Shown piece by piece: positions 14,766 to 22,178 of a stretch of DNA of 64,000 nt (position 1 is the stretch's first letter; every line of letters starts with the position of its first letter). The stretch is from Bacillus safensis (GTDB lineage: Bacteria > Bacillota > Bacilli > Bacillales > Bacillaceae), in contig BSBG01000001.1 of assembly GCA_030159235.1 (NCBI GenBank), positions 479,461-543,460 of the forward strand. Direction: 5' to 3'. Under the pieces are notes generated by a model that saw only the letters and a list, made by a program, of their open reading frames with translations, had not been told where the DNA came from and did no database searches. The translations under genes were made by a program, and so were the position numbers.

Positions 14766-15434
14766 TCACAGTATTGACTTTGTATGTGAGCATTTTGGAT
14801 ACGTTGTGCAACCATAAAACGAACGGCCAGAATGCCTATTCTTTTTACTGACCATTTCAGCACCACAAACACACTGGATCGGCTTTGCCTTTCCTTTCTG
14901 CTTGAATTCACTAGCTGTCATGCTTACTAATAAATTGAGTGCTGTCATTAGTTCAATGAGTTTGTATCTATCCAAAAGCTTAACATCATTGCTTTCAGCC
15001 AGTTCTCGCGCACCTTTAGTATAAAAGTTGTTCGTGATTACCCAGGACTCTTCAGCCTTATAATGATTTTTAGCGGCCACTATTTCCTGAATCGCTTTTA
15101 TACCGACCTTAGCTTTTTGACGCTTTGCTTGCACTACGATCTTTGCTCCTGATTTTTTTATGATAAAATCAGCCCCAAAATCCTTCCTTTCAGGTGTCAC
15201 CTGAACCTTATAATCATTTGCCCTAAACATATACGCAAGATATTGCTCAAACTGAAAATCATCCATATAGCCAATATCCTTAATGCCGGACTTTACGAAT
15301 TTTCTCTTGTTTTTGTTCTTTGAAGGATAGCTTGCAACATGATAACAAACACCTATCATTACAATCACGGCAAATACAATAAACAAGACATTCCAGGTGT
15401 TAGGTAGTTTCAATAAGATATTTGTCCTCACCAA
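14766..15434 (-). CDS. Membrane-anchored Mrr-type nuclease with C-terminal zinc finger
   Basis: A 222-residue protein from TTG 15434 behind GGAGGAG. Residues 12-32 form a membrane anchor. Residues 55-170 form an Mrr-type PD-(D/E)xK domain (MDDFQFEQYLAYMF, then RKDFGADFIIKK and VVQAKRQ with the QxK motif). The end has a topoisomerase-type C4 zinc finger (CVCGAEMV ... FYGCTTYPKC). Mrr-like enzymes cut modified or foreign DNA; membrane-tethered versions are common in Firmicutes and may meet incoming DNA at the surface. It has no methylase or partner nearby. Confidence 0.85.
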   Translation of the reverse strand: MVRTNILLKLPNTWNVLFIVFAVIVMIGVCYHVASYPSKNKNKRKFVKSGIKDIGYMDDFQFEQYLAYMFRANDYKVQVTPERKDFGADFIIKKSGAKIVVQAKRQKAKVGIKAIQEIVAAKNHYKAEESWVITNNFYTKGARELAESNDVKLLDRYKLIELMTALNLLVSMTASEFKQKGKAKPIQCVCGAEMVSKKNRHSGRSFYGCTTYPKCSHTKSIL

Positions 15435-15484
15435 AATTGACTCCTCCTATTGTAAAGAAAGAAAAAACCTCCTAAATAGGAAGT

Positions 15485-15780
15485 TTATCTTTGCTCAGCA
15501 AATTCCACTCTTTTATTTTCAAAGCTATAGACTATCAATTGGCTCCAAGCTTTCCCCTTGCTTGACTTTAGTTTCATTTTTACAGTAGACCCATTGAGTA
15601 ATTTGGCTGCTTCCTTTAGCGTAACTTTTTTCTACCCCCATTTCTCCAAGTTGTTTTTAAACAAAAACTATAAGCCTTAAAATTTTTAAGAATAGATTTT
15701 CCACACTGTTTACATGTTGCTATTACTTCTCGTTCAACAGTTATTGTCTTTACGTTGTTCTTAATAGCAGAATAAGTTTT
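15485..15780 (-). pseudogene. Broken small zinc-ribbon gene
   Basis: Two pieces of one protein-like sequence lie in different frames on the minus strand: TVEREVIATCKQCGKSILKN (a CxxC pair) at about 15740-15650, and VTLKEAAKLLNGSTVKMKL ending at the TAA at 15485. The pieces join only by a frameshift near 15640. No good start codon with a ribosome site is seen, so this looks decayed. Confidence 0.45.
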
Positions 15781-15789
15781 ATTGACAAA

Positions 15790-15981
15790 TTACTTCAATT
15801 CCATGCAAAAATCTTCTTTCGTCATTTTGCCTGCTTCAACTTCCGACAGCAATGACTCTAGATATGCTGTTACATGCACCTTCGTAAGTAGATAATCAAC
15901 CGGCATCATCAATTTTTGGTGAAGCTGCATACGCAGTATTTTTCTTGAAAAGATTGAATAAAAAAGACAGTTCAAATGCAT
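15790..15981 (-). CDS. Short open frame, possible gene fragment
   Basis: A 63-codon frame ending in VEAGKMTKEDFCMELK, which looks like genuine helical protein sequence in its last 40 residues. The N-terminus has no clear ribosome site and an odd composition, so this is probably the tail of a degraded gene. No function can be given. Confidence 0.3.
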   Translation of the reverse strand: MHLNCLFYSIFSRKILRMQLHQKLMMPVDYLLTKVHVTAYLESLLSEVEAGKMTKEDFCMELK

Positions 15982-16063
15982 ACTTTCAATCTATTCATCA
16001 ATAACTAATTCTTAATTTTTTACCATTATTAATTAATTTTCCCAACGAAGCCTTCTCCCTTTT

Positions 16064-16245
16064 TCAATTGACTAACATGTACAATACTTTCTCATCCATT
16101 TCTAAATAGCCCTCATTATTAACCCAAAATGTTTCTATTCCCCTAGCGTATAATTAGTGATTGGGTTAGCATTTGTGGTTAGCATTAAAGAAGCAATAAC
16201 AATTAAACTTAAAACAATCAATAAACGCCTTAATAATAATTTCAT
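16064..16245 (-). pseudogene. Frame-broken small secreted peptide gene
   Basis: An ATG at 16245 behind GGTGAGG opens a typical signal peptide (MKLLLRRLLIVLSLIVIASL) that stops after 36 codons at 16135. One frame over, the sequence continues as GIETFWVNNEGYLEMDEKVL to a stop at 16064. A one-base frameshift around 16137 would join them into a peptide of about 60 residues. It may be a broken secreted peptide, or the 36-residue form may itself be exported. Confidence 0.45.
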
Positions 16246-16265
16246 ATACGTATCCTCACCCTTTT

Positions 16266-16304
16266 AAAAAAAAGAGTATTCCTTTTTAAGAAATACTCTT
16301 TTTT
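16266..16304. terminator. Hairpin terminator
   Basis: AAAGAGTATT pairs with AATACTCTTT around a CCTTTTTAAG-containing loop with T-runs on both strands, lying between two decayed genes. Confidence 0.65.
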
Positions 16305-16312
16305 CTTGCTAT

Positions 16313-16735
16313 TTATTTAGTTCATTCCATGTCACGTCAAGTTCACCTTCACCGTTACCACCATTATTTTCAATATTGCCACCACCAGTTCTTTTACCGT
16401 TAGAGGTAGAATTTATTAGGCGATTTTTTTGATTCTCTTTGGGCTAGTTGAACTAGAATTAATATTGTGATTTTTCTTGTTGGAATATTTTGATTTAATT
16501 GGTATAGAAACATTGGAATCATTATTAGATTTATTTGAACTGTATCCATTTTGGACTTTCTTATTGCTGCTAGGAGTTTGTTCTTCGGTATTACTAGTAT
16601 CGCCTTGATTACTTTTCTCATTGCTAGTCACAATGTTTTTCTGTTCAACTTTAGTTTTTGTTTTGACATAATTTTTTTCAAGTTTCACTCCAGCTTTTAA
16701 TGCTTTTTTCTAAGAATGAATGCCATAATAAAAGA
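16313..16735 (-). pseudogene. Degraded Ser/Asn/Lys-rich protein gene
   Basis: On the minus strand one frame carries KKALKAGVKLEKNYVKTKTK and a low-complexity Ser/Asn/Lys stretch up to 16416. Another frame carries the acidic end GGGNIENNGGNGEGELDVTW, stopping at 16313. A frameshift near 16412 separates them, and no start codon with a ribosome site is seen. It resembles the linker-rich part of a surface or secreted protein and is probably inactive. Confidence 0.4.
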
Positions 16736-17031
16736 CTCTAGATGCTACAATTAAATATGGAAACCAACTTAAAATACATTATATGGTACAAGAAATGTAA
16801 CTTCCATATTTATTCGTATTATCTCTTTTTATAATGTTGGTTTTTGGCATGTACCAACAACCTTGGATTTCCTATCATAAATAGAAAACCTCAGTCACGA
16901 ATTGGATCACAAGTGGATTTTAAGCTTCTCCCCACTAACTAGATTAGTCGTATAGTTAACTTGGTTGGTGATCTTCGACCAAGCACCACGCATAATTTTT
17001 TTTCAAGGAACATTCTAATAATCATTACAGT
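16736..17031. other. AT-rich gap without genes
   Basis: Nothing supportable on either strand in roughly 300 bases. It carries short A/T runs and no clear promoter pair or repeat. Confidence 0.45.
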
Positions 17032-17319
17032 TTAACTTGCTCTATAACTAACTGATCTTGATCTTCCAACCTTAACCAGTTCACTATTTCTATTCTTGCG
17101 TTTAGCAAGAACTTTGCCTTCAATTGTTCTTACTGTTCTTATATCATAATAAATTTCATGAAATCTTAAGATTTGATTATTATTGATATTTTGAACAAAT
17201 AAACCTGATTTCAGAACATAAATCTCTTTATTAAAGGTCTTAATCGTCACTGTATTAGCAAGATCAACAAATTCAAATCTTACCATTTTTTCTTCTGACA
17301 TTTTTTGCGCTTGTCTCAT
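17032..17319 (-). CDS. Small protein next to an XRE regulator, unknown function
   Basis: A 95-residue basic protein with alternating strands (RFEFVDLANTVTIKTFNKE), suggesting a small beta-rich fold, and an Arg/Ser-rich tail. It begins 20 bases after the stop of the XRE gene on the same strand. The ribosome site (GGTGG) is weak. It is probably co-transcribed with the regulator; its role is unknown. Confidence 0.45.
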   Translation of the reverse strand: MRQAQKMSEEKMVRFEFVDLANTVTIKTFNKEIYVLKSGLFVQNINNNQILRFHEIYYDIRTVRTIEGKVLAKRKNRNSELVKVGRSRSVSYRAS

Positions 17320-17339
17320 ATTTGATGTTGCACCACCGT

Positions 17340-17543
17340 TTATAAATTTTCTGTTAAATCCTCTATCTTTATACCTAATGTTTGCGCGATTTTCATCATT
17401 ACGGCAAGAGAGGATTTATTATAGTCTCCATTCTCAATCTTAGAGATGGTTGCTTGTGAAACCCCGGAAACTGTTGCCAAATGAAACTGGGTCCACCCTT
17501 TTTCTTTTCTCTTTTCTTTAACGATGTTCTTTATGGTTTTCAC
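17340..17543 (-). CDS. XRE-family transcriptional regulator, small
   Basis: A 67-residue protein that is a complete single helix-turn-helix domain of Cro/C1 type (KGWTQFHLATVSGVSQATIS, then KIENGDYNKSSLAVMMKIAQ). The ATG at 17543 follows AGGAGG. Such short repressors are typical of mobile islands and often control their own and divergent genes. The divergent neighbour at 17632 is a broken XRE gene. Confidence 0.8.
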   Translation of the reverse strand: MKTIKNIVKEKRKEKGWTQFHLATVSGVSQATISKIENGDYNKSSLAVMMKIAQTLGIKIEDLTENL

Positions 17544-17631
17544 CTCCTTAAGGAATATTCATAGGGAATTAAAATATCTCACCTTTTTCTGCTATTATTA
17601 AATAAAAAACAAGCATTGGTGTGTGGACCTT

Positions 17632-17994
17632 ATGAACGAATGAATAGGAAGAAATATTCTCAAACGCAGGCAAGCATTAAAGATATCATCTCTTGAACTT
17701 TCTAGCCTTTCAGGAGTCTCCCAATCTTCTATAAGGGGGACTTCCTCTCCAAACATCGAGACACTGATTAAAATTTGCAAAGCTTTAAATATTACATTGT
17801 ATGAAGTTCTGCCTAAATCTCTCTTCCCTGAAATTGATGATAGCGCCCAGAATAATGGAAATATCACACAATTACTTAATCAAATGTCAGGTAGCAAAAT
17901 AGAGTTTATTCAATCATTTTTGTCAACTAATGTTCTTTCACATATGAATAATATTGCCCCCTCATACAATCCTCCAAGGAACGTGACCTATTAA
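17632..17994 (+). pseudogene. XRE-type regulator inactivated by a stop codon
   Basis: From ATG 17632 the reading is MNE, then TGA at 17641, then IGRNILKRRQALKISSLELS, SLSGVSQSSI and NIETLIKICKALNITLYEVL, continuing to 17994. This is a clear Cro/C1 helix-turn-helix protein. The TGA fits a CGA-to-TGA change. In addition, four to five residues normally present after SQSSI (SKIE) are missing, so the recognition region is also damaged. The C-terminal half (QLLNQMSGSKIEFIQSFL) remains open. Confidence 0.65.
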
Positions 17995-18043
17995 GGGGAT
18001 TTTTAAATTCGATTACGAATATTACTTTACAAGATGATAAAAC

Positions 18044-18075
18044 AAAAAGGGAGGGTTAATTTTATACCCCCCCCT
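18044..18075 (-). terminator. Terminator of the two-component operon
   Basis: On the minus strand AAAGGGGGGG pairs with CCCTCCCTTT across an AT-rich loop and is followed by TTGTTTT, directly after the response regulator stop. It includes a run of eight identical bases. Confidence 0.6.
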
Positions 18076-18654
18076 TTATTTAAGTTTCTTCTTTATCGTC
18101 TTCAACTGTTTTTTTATTGTTTCAACCGATTTAAACAAATGTTCTGCAATCTGCCCTCTTGTTAACCCTTTTTCTTTTAATTTATAAACCTCTCTTTCGG
18201 CCGGAGTTAATATGCTGGCTTTTCTCTCTATACGCAGTTCATTAATCAACAGACTTGAAACATTTGCATTTAATGTAACCTTATCTATAAAAGCTTCTCT
18301 AATAAATTTTGGAATATCTTTGTATGATGACTTGTTAATGTAATTCATGGCCCCTTGATCAAATGAATCTAGAATGATTGCAGGCTCTTCCCAGGAAGTA
18401 AGCATTATGATCTTCTGGAAACCTCTTTCAACTAACTCTTTTGATAAATCTAAACCGCCTAATTCCTCATCTTCAGATAAAGTTAAATCCATAAGTATAA
18501 TATCAATTTCATGATTCTCCAGCTGCAAGGCTTCACTTTTCGTGAAAGCTTTTTTTACAACAACCATATCTTTTTCTTTTGAAATTAAGTCGCTAATACC
18601 TTTCATCCACACTGGATCATCCTCAACAATCATTACCTTGATCCTATTATCCAT
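18076..18654 (-). CDS. Response regulator of a two-component system, LuxR-type output
   Basis: Start at ATG 18654, overlapping the kinase stop in ATGGATAA, so the two are translationally coupled. The 192-residue protein has a receiver domain (VMIVEDDPVW with the acidic pair, phospho-acceptor Asp in DIILMDLTLS, and the switch Ser/Thr region MLTSWEEPA) and a C-terminal helix-turn-helix (LTPAEREVYKLKEKGLTRGQ, IAEHLFKSVETIKKQLKT). It should regulate transcription on command of the adjacent kinase. Targets are unknown; the upstream hydrolase is a candidate. Confidence 0.88.
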   Translation of the reverse strand: MDNRIKVMIVEDDPVWMKGISDLISKEKDMVVVKKAFTKSEALQLENHEIDIILMDLTLSEDEELGGLDLSKELVERGFQKIIMLTSWEEPAIILDSFDQGAMNYINKSSYKDIPKFIREAFIDKVTLNANVSSLLINELRIERKASILTPAEREVYKLKEKGLTRGQIAEHLFKSVETIKKQLKTIKKKLK

Positions 18655-20017
18655 AGCTTTCACCAACAATTTCTTTTTTCGAACTTGAACTTGATTTTAA
18701 GTTGATAACTCTGTTTCTAGGAATAGTTAAGGTTATAGTTGTTCCCTCTCCTAGTTGGCTATTTACTTTTATGCTGCCGTTGTGTTTTGTCATGACGTTA
18801 TAACAATATGTTAAGCCAAGACCAAAATTTCCAACCTTCTTTTTCGTAGAGAAAAACGGGTCCAACATTTTGGCCTGCATTTCTTTATTAACGCCCTTTC
18901 CATTATCAGCGACATCAATATGTAATTTACGACGCAACTGGTAGACTCTGATCTTTATCAGCTTATTATCCCCCATTGCCTCCATCGCGTTTTTCATTAA
19001 ATTTAATAATGTTTCTTGCAAATGAATAGGGTCTGCATAGATATTCGCATCCACTTCAAATAATTTCTTTAATTGTACAGTGCTGATCTGTGGCTGAAGT
19101 AGTTCAACACTTGAATTAACAAGATCTATAATATTAAATTCTGTTTCCTTTAATTCAATAATATCAAGTTTACTTTGAATACGGCTCGACAACTCAAACA
19201 AGTGATTGGCTGATTTAAGAATCATATCAACTGATTCCTGATTTCCCCCAAATTTTGACCCTTTCAGGTCATTTGCAAGGAGATCTATTTTGGCTACTTC
19301 ATTTTTTATTGAATGATTTAATAAGGCAGTACCAGATGTTACTGCCTTCATGGTTAAGTCTCTTCTTTGTTTTTCAAACTTTATCTGTACTCCCAGGAAG
19401 CCATATTTGATTATAAAATAAACAAATAATACAAAAGCTATAGCTATGACCCAAGGGTTTAGCATCCACACACCAAATATTCCAAAGGCTTCTAAAATTA
19501 TATTGGTGAATACCGCAAATAATAGTGTTGGAACAACAACTAGACATGTATAAATCTTTTGTCTTTTGCTTGTTATACTCTTTTCTGTATATGCTGCATA
19601 AACCATCAAACCTATTGAAATAAAGACATATGGTACGACCCATAAAGAGAGAAATACATGATGTGTTTGCCATTTAGGAAATTCCGTAAAGTAAATCTGC
19701 ATAATGATTACGGGTATGAACAAAATTATTTTCCAAATGAAACTACCCTTTTTACTTTTGATTATTTCTGAGAACACAAGGCCGAAAATCATAATTGCAT
19801 ATGCTGTTCCATAGTGTCCTAGCGATGATGTAATATAATGGATTAGCTGTAGATGGCTAGATGAACCATCCAAGTAATACGACAAAATTACACTTAAACC
19901 ACCAAAACCACCAAAAAATCCTATAAAGCTGCCCCATCTTGTTTTTTCATTTTCAGGATAAGTAAGAAACAAAACTAAACTCATGGCCCACAACAATGCA
20001 GTTAGGATGAACATCAT
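18647..20017 (-). CDS. Membrane sensor histidine kinase
   Basis: A 456-residue protein with about seven membrane helices in residues 1-215, then a dimerisation/phospho-acceptor helix (LLNHSIKNEVAKIDLLAND, with His in NHSIKNE) and a HATPase_c domain: N-box MKNAMEAMG, G1 DVADNGKGVN and G2 GNFGLGLTYCYN. Its start ATG follows the hydrolase stop by one base. The polytopic sensor region is like those that sense membrane or peptide/lipid-like signals, not periplasmic PAS types. With the hydrolase and regulator it forms a three-gene signalling unit. Confidence 0.88.
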   Translation of the reverse strand: MMFILTALLWAMSLVLFLTYPENEKTRWGSFIGFFGGFGGLSVILSYYLDGSSSHLQLIHYITSSLGHYGTAYAIMIFGLVFSEIIKSKKGSFIWKIILFIPVIIMQIYFTEFPKWQTHHVFLSLWVVPYVFISIGLMVYAAYTEKSITSKRQKIYTCLVVVPTLLFAVFTNIILEAFGIFGVWMLNPWVIAIAFVLFVYFIIKYGFLGVQIKFEKQRRDLTMKAVTSGTALLNHSIKNEVAKIDLLANDLKGSKFGGNQESVDMILKSANHLFELSSRIQSKLDIIELKETEFNIIDLVNSSVELLQPQISTVQLKKLFEVDANIYADPIHLQETLLNLMKNAMEAMGDNKLIKIRVYQLRRKLHIDVADNGKGVNKEMQAKMLDPFFSTKKKVGNFGLGLTYCYNVMTKHNGSIKVNSQLGEGTTITLTIPRNRVINLKSSSSSKKEIVGESYG

Positions 20018-20018
20018 T

Positions 20019-20987
20019 TTATTTCTTTAGCCTGCTTTTAATAAATTGAAGTGTGTCGGCTGCTATTCTATTTCTAGATAGAACAATTCCAGCATGACCA
20101 CAACTGTATACGTGCCTTTTAGGTTGATTCCAGCTATTCCACAGAGTATCAGCATCGTTTATGTCAATATACATGTCATATTTCCCTGATATTAAGAGTA
20201 CATTTTCTTTGTCTACGAGAAGTTTTGCTTTACTAGGGTTCATAATATCCCAAGCTTTGTCGAGTTCTTCATACGTTGCCCCATGTTCCTCCAGATCTCT
20301 TCGTATATACTTCCCAGGAAGAGTGTTCCAGATGGAGTGCGCAATGTTATTCGCATAAAAAGCTGATACAACAATATTCACGTCTTTCTCGACTGTTGCT
20401 AATAAGTTTGTTAGCCACCCTCCTAAGCTAATACCAACTACGATTATTTCCCCACCTTCATTTTCCTTGATCCATTTAATCAGCCCTCTAAGTTCAACAA
20501 TAGCTTGCTGGGAGGATTTCACTGTTCGACTTATATTGGCACTAATCATTTGTTCACCAGAATATGTTGAATTTTGTGGTTCCCTATCGAAATGATAAGG
20601 CAGCGTGTAGTAATACATATTCCAATCATAATTTTTAACGATCTTATCATGATAAATCTTCTTAATTCTGCCGTATGAATCCATGCGCCATCCATGTACA
20701 AAGATTACATTGGGCTTGTGCTTTGACTCTTTTCGTAAAAAAACTTCCCCAGAAACCTTGTCATTCTTATCTACACCAGATTTGATGCTTGAATTAAAAG
20801 AAAATACTCCACTTTTTAAGTTTGCTGTATGGTTGTTGATGTGGAATTCTAAATCAATTGGCTGAGCACTAAAAAAAAGATCCCTGTTACCTACGTCAAT
20901 AGGCAAATTATTATAGTGACTTTCTTTGCTTCTTGTTCTGTGCATATCCATTAATGCTGCGTAATCTATTACTTTTAAAAGCTTCAA
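20019..20987 (-). CDS. Alpha/beta hydrolase in a two-component operon
   Basis: Start chosen at TTG 20987, nine bases after AAAGGAG; the open frame reaches 21038. The 322-residue protein has the alpha/beta-hydrolase oxyanion stretch VIFVHGWRMDSYG, the nucleophile elbow GISLGGW (Ser), an acid in ISGKYDMYID and the catalytic His in SCGHAGIV. It has no signal peptide and would act in the cytoplasm on an ester or similar bond. The kinase and regulator follow directly, so it might make or destroy the sensed signal or act as the response enzyme. Confidence 0.85.
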   Translation of the reverse strand: MKLLKVIDYAALMDMHRTRSKESHYNNLPIDVGNRDLFFSAQPIDLEFHINNHTANLKSGVFSFNSSIKSGVDKNDKVSGEVFLRKESKHKPNVIFVHGWRMDSYGRIKKIYHDKIVKNYDWNMYYYTLPYHFDREPQNSTYSGEQMISANISRTVKSSQQAIVELRGLIKWIKENEGGEIIVVGISLGGWLTNLLATVEKDVNIVVSAFYANNIAHSIWNTLPGKYIRRDLEEHGATYEELDKAWDIMNPSKAKLLVDKENVLLISGKYDMYIDINDADTLWNSWNQPKRHVYSCGHAGIVLSRNRIAADTLQFIKSRLKK

Positions 20988-21364
20988 AAGAATTAACTCC
21001 TTTAATTTCAAATTATTACTATACGAATATTTTAGCATAAAAAGGTTATTTTTTTGGAAACAAATTAAATAACTAAATTGATGAATGAAGGCTAATTAGT
21101 AAGCCACTGATGTGTAATAAACAAGGTAGATTAAAGAAACAATTAATATAAAGATAAACAATAAAAATAAAAGACAAAAAATATAAGGGAAATTACAAAA
21201 GACCTTGTTGATGCATATATATCAATAGATTGAGAGATTTTAATGATTAATATAAATCCACAATCAACAAACTCACATCAGTAATAATACCTTATTAACA
21301 ATGCACATTTTTACAAATACATTTAGTCTGTTTAAGAAAATACAGAATTTTATTTTGTATATAT
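20988..21364. other. AT-rich gap at the right end of the island
   Basis: About 370 bases with no supportable gene. It contains a short inverted repeat TTGAT-N8-ATCAA at 21208-21225 and probably the promoter of the hydrolase/kinase/regulator operon. It ends where MFS coding sequence resumes. Confidence 0.5.
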
Positions 21365-21541
21365 GCCCTCAGCCATTCCGCCTTTAATATTGGGAATGCC
21401 GGCGGTGCAGCACTTGGCGGTCTTGCTATCGAAATTACACATTTACAGCTTGTTCCGTTATTTGCTGCAGCTGTAACATTGATTGGCCTCATCATTACGA
21501 TCATGAGCTATCAGTCGGATAAGCGAGTAAAAAGTACCTAA
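21365..21541 (+). pseudogene. 3' remnant of the disrupted MFS transporter gene
   Basis: From about 21365 the plus strand reads ALSHSAFNIGNAGGAAL, then GGLAIEITHLQLVPLFAAAV and TLIGLIITIMSYQSDKRV, with a stop at 21539-21541. This is the last helix pair of an MFS exporter (SAFNIGNAGGAALGG is the usual helix-11 pattern). It lies in the same orientation as the 5' remnant at 10793 and is cut off from it by the 10.5-kb island; the middle ~320 codons are absent. Confidence 0.8.
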
Positions 21542-21553
21542 GAAGGTCCTTTT

Positions 21554-22033
21554 TTATTTCATCACAGTCATTTCTGGCTCTTCTATTTGTTTTACACGTT
21601 CCTGAACAGGATGGGAAAAAGAGTGCTCTGATAAGACAATATGAGATACGGTTTTTGTAAATCCAGACACTTCTTGAATAAAGGCTTCAATTTCTTCAAG
21701 AGAAGCAACAGACAGCTTAATGAAAAAGCACGACTGCCCTGCCACTCGATAAGCAAAAAAGGCGCGTGGATGCTGATTTATAAAAGCCACAAAGCGCTGA
21801 TACTCTCCATTTAGCACCGTAACTTCCATCAGGCAGTCAATCAGAAGCCCTAATTTTTTATAATTGACCTGAACAGAATACCCTTCGATAATCCCTGCAT
21901 CTTCTAATTTACGCACTCTTTCTGCTACCGCAGGTGCTGATAAATTCACTCGTTTGGACAATTCCCTCATGGATAAGCGGGCATCTTCTCTCAATTCATT
22001 TAAAATATGCACATCTACATCGGTGATTTTCAT
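21554..22033 (-). CDS. Lrp/AsnC family transcriptional regulator
   Basis: Start at ATG 22033, eight bases after AGGAG. The 159-residue protein has the AsnC-type N-terminal helix-turn-helix (ILNELREDARLSMRELSKRV, LSAPAVAERVRKLEDAG) and a C-terminal RAM ligand domain (LMEVTVLNGEYQRFV, AGQSCFFIKLSV). Lrp-type proteins sense amino acids. It is divergent from an MFS exporter gene with 145 bases between the starts, which suggests it controls that exporter. Confidence 0.88.
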   Translation of the reverse strand: MKITDVDVHILNELREDARLSMRELSKRVNLSAPAVAERVRKLEDAGIIEGYSVQVNYKKLGLLIDCLMEVTVLNGEYQRFVAFINQHPRAFFAYRVAGQSCFFIKLSVASLEEIEAFIQEVSGFTKTVSHIVLSEHSFSHPVQERVKQIEEPEMTVMK

Positions 22034-22178
22034 TCGCACCTCTCCTATCCAAAAATCGTTCTATTTGAAAAGTATTTTTCAATAACACTTATGATACGAA
22101 ATGTAAAATAAAACTAAATAATGGTAGAATTTATTTTAACGAAATTGAATGAAAAAGCAAGTATGGAGGGATCTCTTG

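Noticed and set aside
17598..17867. Minus-strand 89-codon frame
   Set aside because: It is the reverse reading of the broken XRE gene, whose plus-strand translation is clearly protein-like.
18066..18073. Run of eight C as a phase-variable tract
   Set aside because: It lies outside coding sequence, in the terminator after the response regulator, so slippage would not switch a protein.
10871..21364. Prophage or integrative element
   Set aside because: No integrase, transposase, capsid, terminase, conjugation or relaxase gene is visible, and I could not find flanking direct repeats. I call it an accessory island only.
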